A stretch of DNA of 6,405 nt, taken from the NCBI GenBank assembly GCA_946480585.1, contig CAMLKQ010000131.1:1-6405 (forward strand), read 5' to 3'. Source of the stretch: an uncultured Kangiella sp. (GTDB lineage Bacteria; Pseudomonadota; Gammaproteobacteria; Enterobacterales; DSM-103792). Shown here piece after piece: positions 1 to 4,168 of the stretch (position 1 is the first letter of the stretch; every line of letters begins with the position of its first letter). The translations under genes were made by a program, and so were the position numbers. The notes under the pieces are model-generated. The model did not search any database and was not told the origin of the DNA. It was given only the letters and a program-made list of their open reading frames with translations.

Positions 1-1214
1 TACGCCGCCCAGATCGACGCACACACCGCCAGCACCGGATAGGCAGTCGATTTCATCGACACGCCGAGACCGGCGATGATGTTGGTGCCGTGACCGGTGG
101 TCGAAGCCTGCGCGACGTGTTTGACCGGATTGAAATCGGTGCCGGTGTAGTACTCGGTGATGATGACCAGCAGGCCAGTCAGCGCAAGACCGATGACCGA
201 TGACAGGAACAAGCGCAGCTGCGCGCCGCCGTCGATGCCCATGACGCTGTTCAGCGCGGTGTCCGGCATGATCCAGCCGGTGACATACCAGAACGCCGGA
301 ATCGCCAGCAGACCCGAGACGATCAGGCCTTTGTACAGCGCCGTCATGATTTTCTGACCGGGCGTGTGCTTGACGAAGAAGCAGCCGACGATGCTGAGCA
401 GAATCGAGGCGCCGCCGAGCACCAGCGGGTACAGTACTGCTTCGGCGCTGAAACCGGTGAGCATCAGTGCGCCGAGCAACATGGTTGCAACGATCGTCAC
501 GGCGTACGTCTCGAACAAGTCAGCGGCCATGCCAGCGCAGTCACCGACGTTGTCACCGACGTTGTCGGCGATCACGGCCGGGTTGCGCGGATCATCTTCC
601 GGAATGCCGGCTTCGACTTTGCCGACCAGATCGGCACCGACGTCAGCGCCTTTGGTGAAGATGCCGCCACCGAGACGGGCGAAAATGGAAATCAGCGAGG
701 AGCCGAAACCCAGACCGATCAACGGATGAATCATGTCGCTGATGGCAACGCCTTCCGCTGCAGTCGATTGCAGGTACGCGTAGTAACCGGCCACACCACC
801 GAGACCCAAACCGACCACCAGCATGCCGGTGATGGCGCCGCCACGGAAGGCAACATTGAGTGCCGCATTGAGACCGCTTTTGGCCGCTTCGGCAGTGCGC
901 ACGTTGGCGCGCACCGAAACGTTCATGCCGATGTAACCGGCGAGGCCTGACAGAACGGCGCCGAGCAAAAAGCCGATTGCGGTCGGCCAGCCCAGCGCGG
1001 GGACAAAACCAATGATGAGAAACAGCACGCCACCCACCACGCCAATGGTGGTGTATTGCCGATTCAAATAGGCTTGCGCGCCTTGCTGAATGGCGGAGGC
1101 GATTTCCCGCATCCGATCATCACCAGCCGCTTGGCCGAGAATCCACTTGCTCATCAGCACGCCGTAAACGACGGCAACGCCGGCGCATATCAGCGCGAAA
1201 GTAAGACCAGACAT
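1..1214 (-). CDS. hppA: Membrane-bound ion-translocating pyrophosphatase (M-PPase), N-terminal part
   Basis: Integral inner-membrane enzyme that hydrolyses pyrophosphate and uses the energy to pump H+ and/or Na+ out of the cytoplasm. The window encodes 404 residues of a family that is usually about 670-700 residues long in bacteria; the C-terminal part lies beyond the left edge. The protein begins [15 protein letters not shown] and alternates hydrophobic helices with short loops. The family's substrate-binding signature is intact: [11 protein letters not shown] at residues 191-201, PEDDPRNP just after it, then DNVGDNVGD at 217-225, followed by a conserved Asp232 and Glu235 (DLFE) in the next helix. 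These are the Mg-PPi-binding and ion-gate positions known in the family. The GNTT-type motif that separates K+-dependent from K+-independent enzymes is outside the window, so neither K+ dependence nor the pumped ion can be assigned. The start codon is supported by a strong Shine-Dalgarno. The gene is divergent from the small membrane protein at 1843. Confidence 0.97.
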   Translation of the reverse strand, partial: MSGLTFALICAGVAVVYGVLMSKWILGQAAGDDRMREIASAIQQGAQAYLNRQYTTIGVVGGVLFLIIGFVPALGWPTAIGFLLGAVLSGLAGYIGMNVSVRANVRTAEAAKSGLNAALNVAFRGGAITGMLVVGLGLGGVAGYYAYLQSTAAEGVAISDMIHPLIGLGFGSSLISIFARLGGGIFTKGADVGADLVGKVEAGIPEDDPRNPAVIADNVGDNVGDCAGMAADLFETYAVTIVATMLLGALMLTGFSAEAVLYPLVLGGASILLSIVGCFFVKHTPGQKIMTALYKGLIVSGLLAIPAFWYVTGWIMPDTALNSVMGIDGGAQLRLFLSSVIGLALTGLLVIITEYYTGTDFNPVKHVAQASTTGHGTNIIAGLGVSMKSTAYPVLAVCASIWAA

Positions 1215-1229
1215 CCAACGTTCTCCTTC
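1215..1229 (-). promoter_or_regulatory. Ribosome binding site of hppA
   Basis: On the minus strand GAAGGAG (1229 to 1223) lies 8 nt before the ATG that ends at 1214. It is a near-complete Shine-Dalgarno at good spacing, and it fixes the hppA start against the long open frames that run through the leader. Confidence 0.85.
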
Positions 1230-1244
1230 AGGCAGTACAAACCG

Positions 1245-1264
1245 GATCCACACAGGCGTGGATC
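1245..1264 (-). promoter_or_regulatory. Leader hairpin just upstream of the hppA RBS
   Basis: GATCCAC and GTGGATC form a perfect 7-bp stem around a 6-nt loop, extendable by a G-U and a C-G pair. It sits 15 nt upstream of the hppA Shine-Dalgarno, so in the mRNA it would be a small stable stem close to the ribosome landing site. There is no T-run after it, so it is not an intrinsic terminator. A regulatory role is inference. Confidence 0.45.
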
Positions 1265-1367
1265 TGTAGCCCGGCTGCAGCGAGAAGACGAACGAGAAAT
1301 TCGTTGAAGCCACGTCATGGCGTCGTCAAACCCCGTGACGGATTTCCAACAAAATTGGCGACAACCC

Positions 1368-1412
1368 GCTGTGGCGACGAAGCGTGTTTCCTCCCACACG
1401 CTTCACCACAGC
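1368..1412 (-). promoter_or_regulatory. Long interrupted hairpin in the hppA leader or upstream region
   Basis: The sequence folds into a two-part stem. The inner stem is a perfect 9 bp, GAAGCGTGT with ACACGCTTC (1379-1387 / 1396-1404), around an 8-nt loop. An asymmetric internal loop (4 nt against 1) separates it from a perfect 7-bp outer stem, GCTGTGG with CCACAGC (1368-1374 / 1406-1412). Read on the hppA strand, the apical loop is GGGAGGAA, which is purine-rich and resembles a Shine-Dalgarno. It lies about 155-200 nt upstream of the hppA start. It could be part of a cis-regulatory leader RNA if transcription starts upstream, or otherwise a DNA-level element. It does not match a riboswitch class I could recall, including the fluoride motif that often precedes pyrophosphatase genes. 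Confidence 0.5.
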
Positions 1413-1498
1413 AACGCCTGAACTTCCCGGAGCAGCCGTTTGTTTTTTCAGTAAGACGGTTTTGCTTTGCTCCAAGGGTGTTGCGTCAGGCCGGCCGC

Positions 1499-1517
1499 TG
1501 TCGAATTGACTTCGACA
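1499..1517. repeat. 19-bp operator-like palindrome TGTCGAA-N5-TTCGACA
   Basis: Two perfect 7-bp inverted half-sites are separated by TTGAC. The symmetric arms with an odd-length centre have the geometry of a dimeric repressor site. It stands roughly midway between the two divergent genes, 285 bp upstream of hppA and about 325 bp upstream of the small gene. I do not recognise it as the site of a known regulator. Its function is inference. Confidence 0.35.
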
Positions 1518-1542
1518 CCCCTTGTCGGTCGGTCTTGGCGTC

Positions 1543-1566
1543 CGTGCGTTGTAACGGGTACGCACG
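1543..1566. repeat. Inverted repeat CGTGCGT-N10-ACGCACG
   Basis: A perfect 7-bp inverted repeat with a 10-nt centre, 25 bp from the 1499-1517 palindrome. It could form a hairpin in a transcript from either strand. There is no adjacent T-run, so it is not an intrinsic terminator. Confidence 0.3.
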
Positions 1567-1842
1567 TGGCGCCGAGTTGGTTATACCTGAAATTGATAAC
1601 AGCGAGGATGCGCCGTCGCAGTTCTTTTGCGGAATTCTTGTGCTGCGATGCAGCAGCGAGCCTGTGACCCAAGTCCGGTACTGCTCAGATTTTGTTCTTA
1701 CAGTGTCAGCATTCTTTACCCGAAGTCCGAGTATTTTTCTGGGTGAAGGCATTAAATTGTTTATTTTCAGGCACTTAACCAGACGGCATCAGGTTTGCTA
1801 TGCAGGCCTTTGATTCCGTATTCGCCGAGACCTGCGAACATC

Positions 1843-2196
1843 ATGACTGACGTCCGACACACGCCTGCTCCGTCGCCGTGGCGTGGTGCCTGCCACCATT
1901 GCGGTGGTCAGCTCATGCGCGTGCACCGGCGCCCGATCGCTGGCGGTTTGCACCTGTGGGCGGCCGGCAGCGCCACCCTGATGGTGACTGGTATTGCCTT
2001 GATGGCGGTACTCGGTGCGCACCGTTGGCCGTTCGGCATGGCGCTGTTCCTGCTCGGCCTGTGGATCGGACTGCACCGGTTTGAACGCTGGCAGTGCCGC
2101 CGCTGCCGCACCATGTACCGGGCGGTGGTGGGTGACGATGAACGCGGTGCCGAAAGCGACAAGGTGTTGCGGGTCGGCGCGCCCAGCGGTCGTTGA
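1843..2196 (+). CDS. Small two-TM membrane protein with CxxC motifs on both sides (zinc-ribbon-like), unknown function
   Basis: A 117-residue protein that I do not recognise as a named family. A CxxC motif (CHHCGG, Cys17 and Cys20) is followed by a basic stretch (RVHRRP). Next come two hydrophobic segments, roughly residues 35-58 and 62-78, then a second CxxC (CRRC, Cys85 and Cys88) and a polar, charged tail. With a short hairpin between the two membrane segments, both CxxC pairs would lie on the same side and could together bind one Zn2+ as a split zinc ribbon; this is inference. The basic flanks (positive-inside rule) put both ends in the cytoplasm. The ATG at 1843 was chosen because the protein starts cleanly there. 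An in-frame TTG at 1795 would add 16 residues without obvious sense. The Shine-Dalgarno is weak (GAGA about 12 nt upstream). A strong terminator begins 9 bp after the stop, so the gene is monocistronic. Confidence 0.75.
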   Translation: MTDVRHTPAPSPWRGACHHCGGQLMRVHRRPIAGGLHLWAAGSATLMVTGIALMAVLGAHRWPFGMALFLLGLWIGLHRFERWQCRRCRTMYRAVVGDDERGAESDKVLRVGAPSGR

Positions 2197-2205
2197 TTAC
2201 CGATG

Positions 2206-2240
2206 AAACAAAAAGGCCAGCATTGCTGGCCTTTTTGTTT
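2206..2240. terminator. Bidirectional intrinsic terminator
   Basis: A perfect 16-bp stem with a 3-nt ATT loop. The core is GGCCAGC-ATT-GCTGGCC (2215-2231), flanked by A5 on the left and T5 on the right, and the pairing continues outward through C-G and AAA-TTT. On either strand it gives a GC-rich stem followed by a U-run. It begins 9 bp after the stop of the plus-strand gene and lies 18 bp past the stop of the yadH-like gene, so it serves both convergent transcripts. Confidence 0.93.
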
Positions 2241-2258
2241 GCGGCGTTGCAGTCGCAC

Positions 2259-3041
2259 TCAACTGCGCAGGCCGGTACCGCGCTGCAGCAGCCACATGGC
2301 GTAGGCGGCCAGCGCCACCAGACCAGCGGACAGCAGGCCGAATGCCAAGCCGATGCTGACATCACTCTGACCCATGAAGCTGTAGCGGAAGGCATTGACC
2401 AGATACAACACCGGATTGAAGTGGGAAATCGTTTGCCAGATCTCCGGCAGCCAGCTGATCGAATAAAACACGCCACCGAGATAGGTCAGCGGTGTCAGCA
2501 CGAAGGTCGGGATAATCGAGGTATCGTCAAACTTCTTGGCGTAAACGGCGTTGATGAAGCCGCCAAGCGAGAACAGCGCCGACGCCAGTATCACCAGCAG
2601 CAGCATCAGGCCCCAATGCTGTACTTGCAGTGGCACAAAAAACAGCGACAACGCGGTGACGATGATCGCGGTCAACAGGCCGCGGCTGACCCCGCCCAGC
2701 ACATAACCGAGCAGCAGCACACTGTTTGGTACTGGCGCGACCAGCAACTCTTCAATGCTGCGCTGAAACTTGGCGCTGAAGAACGATGACACCACATTGG
2801 CATAGGAGTTGGTGATCACCGACATCATCACCAGGCCCGGCAGGATGTAGGCCATGTAGCTGACGCCATTGAGCGAGCCGATGCGACTGCCGACAAAGTT
2901 GCCGAAAATCATGAAATAGAGCGTGGTGGTGATCGCTGGTGGCAACAGCGTCTGTGGCCAGATGCGGATATACCGGGCAATTTCCTTGCTCAGAATGGCC
3001 TGCAAAGCGATGCGATTGGCGGGTTGCAGCAGGCTTTTCAT
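2259..3041 (-). CDS. yadH: ABC-2 type transporter permease, YadH-like
   Basis: Inner-membrane subunit of an ABC exporter, 260 residues, close to the length of E. coli YadH. It shows the YadH pattern throughout: an amphipathic N-terminus (KEIARYIRIWPQTLLPP), about six membrane segments (roughly 30-50, 62-82, 106-130, 138-162, 174-192 and 232-252), a coupling-helix stretch KFQRSIEELLVAPVP (91-105), the conserved LTPLTYLGGVFYS, and a C-terminus ending QRG-GLRS as in YadH. The start ATG overlaps the stop of the ATPase gene (ATGA, 3041-3038). Its own Shine-Dalgarno, GGAG at 3053-3050, lies 8 nt upstream inside the ATPase gene, so the two are translationally coupled. The substrate of the YadGH family is not established, as far as I know. 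The transcript ends at the 2206-2240 terminator. Confidence 0.94.
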   Translation of the reverse strand: MKSLLQPANRIALQAILSKEIARYIRIWPQTLLPPAITTTLYFMIFGNFVGSRIGSLNGVSYMAYILPGLVMMSVITNSYANVVSSFFSAKFQRSIEELLVAPVPNSVLLLGYVLGGVSRGLLTAIIVTALSLFFVPLQVQHWGLMLLLVILASALFSLGGFINAVYAKKFDDTSIIPTFVLTPLTYLGGVFYSISWLPEIWQTISHFNPVLYLVNAFRYSFMGQSDVSIGLAFGLLSAGLVALAAYAMWLLQRGTGLRS

Positions 3042-3985
3042 GCGGCATGCTCCGCGCTGGTGGTTGATTTGCCTTGCACCAAATGCACGAACAGTTCCTC
3101 CAAGCGGTTGGCTTTGTTGCGCATCGAGGTGATCTGGATGCCGTGTTCACCAAGCGCGCTGAACAGCGCATTCAGGCCCTGGCTTCGCTCAACATCGACT
3201 TCCAGCGAATGATCATCCAGCCGCCGCATCGGGTAACCGGGCAGGATGGGCAACATGGCCGGCAATTGCGGCGAATCGAGCACAAAGGTTTCCTGATGCA
3301 AGCGCGCCAGCAACTGCTTCATGCTGGTGTTCTCGATGATCATGCCCTTGTCGATGATGCCAATGTGCCGGCACAGCATTTCCGCTTCTTCGAGATAATG
3401 CGTGGTCAGCACAATGGTGGTGCCTTGCGCATTCAGCTCGCGCAGAAAGATCCACATCGACCGGCGCAGCTCGATGTCGACACCTGCAGTAGGCTCATCG
3501 AGGATGAGCAATTTCGGTTCGTGCATCAGTGCGCGGGCAATCATCAGCCGGCGTTTCATGCCGCCGGACAATTCCCGCGCCTGACTGTTGCGCTTGTCCC
3601 ACAAATTGAGCTGGTTCAGCAGTTTCTCGGCACGGCTCAGCGCAATGGCGCGCGGTACGCCATAAAAGCCGGCCTGATTGACGACAATCTGCTGCACTTT
3701 CTCAAATTGGGAAAAATTGAATTCCTGCGGCACCAGGCCGAGCAAGCGCTTGGCGGCGTTGAAGTCCTGATCGATGTCGATTCCGAACACCTTCACCTGG
3801 CCGCTGGTTTTGCGCACCAGCGAGCTGATGATGCCAAGCGTGGTCGATTTGCCGGCACCGTTCGGGCCGAGCAGGGCGTAGAAGTCACCGGCTGCAACGG
3901 TCAGATCGATGCCTTTCAGCGCATCGACGCCGTTGCCATACACTTTGCGCAGGCCGGTCAGTTGCAAAGCCGGGAGGGCACTCAT
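3038..3985 (-). CDS. yadG: ABC transporter ATP-binding protein, YadG-like
   Basis: Cytoplasmic ATPase that powers the YadH-like permease encoded immediately downstream. All ABC motifs are intact (numbered from the chosen start): Walker A GPNGAGKST at 40-48, Q-loop Gln87 in LVPQEFNF, signature LSGGM at 139-143, Walker B LLILDEP at 159-165, and the switch His196 in TTHYLEEAEML. A C-terminal extension of about 100 residues contains the conserved MRNKANRLEELFVHLV near the end, as in E. coli YadG. I place the start at 3985 (MSALPALQL, 315 residues), because AGGA at 3998-3995 is 9 nt upstream of it. The ATG at 3994 (MLSMSAL, 318 residues) would sit directly against that AGGA with no spacer. The gene is first in the yadGH-like operon and divergent from the GGDEF-EAL gene. 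Confidence 0.95.
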   Translation of the reverse strand: MSALPALQLTGLRKVYGNGVDALKGIDLTVAAGDFYALLGPNGAGKSTTLGIISSLVRKTSGQVKVFGIDIDQDFNAAKRLLGLVPQEFNFSQFEKVQQIVVNQAGFYGVPRAIALSRAEKLLNQLNLWDKRNSQARELSGGMKRRLMIARALMHEPKLLILDEPTAGVDIELRRSMWIFLRELNAQGTTIVLTTHYLEEAEMLCRHIGIIDKGMIIENTSMKQLLARLHQETFVLDSPQLPAMLPILPGYPMRRLDDHSLEVDVERSQGLNALFSALGEHGIQITSMRNKANRLEELFVHLVQGKSTTSAEHAA

Positions 3986-3994
3986 CGACAGCAT

Positions 3995-3998
3995 TCCT
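3995..3998 (-). promoter_or_regulatory. Ribosome binding site deciding the yadG-like start
   Basis: AGGA on the minus strand has 9 nt before the ATG at 3985 but 0 nt before the alternative ATG at 3994. This favours the shorter, 315-residue product. Confidence 0.6.
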
Positions 3999-4025
3999 GT
4001 TGTTGATCAAATTGACCGATCGGAG

Positions 4026-4050
4026 TCTGGCCTAGGCTGGCCGGGCCAGA
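4026..4050 (-). repeat. Inverted repeat TCTGGCC-N11-GGCCAGA in the yadG-like leader
   Basis: Perfect 7-bp arms around an 11-nt centre that also contains another CTGGCC copy, which allows alternative pairings. It is 41-65 bp upstream of the yadG-like start. No T-run follows on either strand. It may be an operator or a leader hairpin; which one cannot be told from sequence. Confidence 0.35.
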
Positions 4051-4105
4051 AGTCGTGACCGATTCGGCATTTGGCAAGTATTTGGCGAAAAAATCGCCAT
4101 CTCGA

Positions 4106-4135
4106 TTGCGAGCGCCGGATTATAGCCGCTATAGT
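4106..4135 (+). promoter_or_regulatory. Sigma70-like promoter of the GGDEF-EAL gene
   Basis: TTGCGA (4106-4111) and TATAGT (4130-4135) are separated by 18 bp. They match the consensus at 4/6 and 5/6 positions. Transcription would start near 4142, leaving a leader of about 27 nt before the ATG at 4169. The -10 box lies inside the 4114-4140 palindrome. Confidence 0.6.
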
Positions 4136-4140
4136 CCGGC
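4114..4140. promoter_or_regulatory. 27-bp near-perfect palindrome covering the -10 box (operator candidate)
   Basis: Arms GCCGGA-T-TATAG (4114-4125) and CTATA-G-TCCGGC (4129-4140) pair around the centre CCG, with a single T/G mismatch in each 12-nt arm. The palindrome covers the spacer end and the -10 of the plus-strand promoter. Its symmetry also places a perfect TATAAT on the minus strand (4124 to 4119), pointing toward the yadG-like gene, though without a recognisable -35. A dimeric regulator bound here would block the plus-strand promoter and perhaps both directions. The regulator is unknown. Confidence 0.5.
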
Positions 4141-4168
4141 CGGGCCGAAGACAACCTGTTTCTGATAA

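Larger units (their letters stand above)
1413..1842. other. Intergenic region between divergent hppA and the small membrane protein gene
   Basis: I see no convincing gene here. Open frames exist, but their predicted proteins are rich in Cys, Arg and Ser with no domain pattern. The stretch from about 1680 to 1800 is visibly AT-richer than the flanking coding DNA, as expected of a promoter region, but I could not find a -35/-10 pair I would defend on either strand. It contains three inverted repeats: 1499-1517 (TGTCGAA-N5-TTCGACA), 1543-1566 (CGTGCGT-N10-ACGCACG) and 1641-1655 (TGCTGC-GAT-GCAGCA). Promoters for both flanking genes presumably lie here. Confidence 0.5.

Noticed and set aside
366..950. 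194-residue plus-strand open frame
   Set aside because: Antisense to hppA, whose minus-strand translation is unambiguous over this stretch.
1190..1399. 69-residue minus-strand frame (GTG start) as a leader peptide for hppA
   Set aside because: It overlaps the hppA start in another frame and has no Shine-Dalgarno or peptide signature. Its start lies within the 1368-1412 hairpin.
1215..1412. Fluoride riboswitch before the pyrophosphatase gene
   Set aside because: I looked for the conserved core (GCTGATGACTCC-like segment with its upstream partner) on the hppA strand and did not find it.
1671..1730. Direct repeat AAGTCCG at 1671 and 1723
   Set aside because: Only 7 bp, two copies, with divergent flanks; compatible with chance.
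1304..1813. 169-residue plus-strand open frame in the intergenic region
   Set aside because: No Shine-Dalgarno and no domain pattern, with an unusual abundance of Cys, Arg, Phe and Ser. It runs through the hppA leader hairpins and overlaps other equally long random frames on both strands.
1413..1842. Stable RNA gene (RNase P RNA, tmRNA or 6S-like) in the hairpin-rich gap
   Set aside because: No RNase P core (GGAAAGTCC-type), no tmRNA tRNA-like ends and no extended 6S rod could be seen. The hairpins are separate and short.
3074..4006. 310-residue open frame on the plus strand
   Set aside because: Antisense shadow of the yadG-like ATPase, which carries all ABC motifs on the other strand. Its His/Gln/Arg-rich composition is typical of such shadows.
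4084..4098. GGCGA-A5-TCGCC hairpin as a terminator
   Set aside because: The T-run or A-run is in the loop rather than after the stem, and the position between divergent genes leaves no transcript for it to end.
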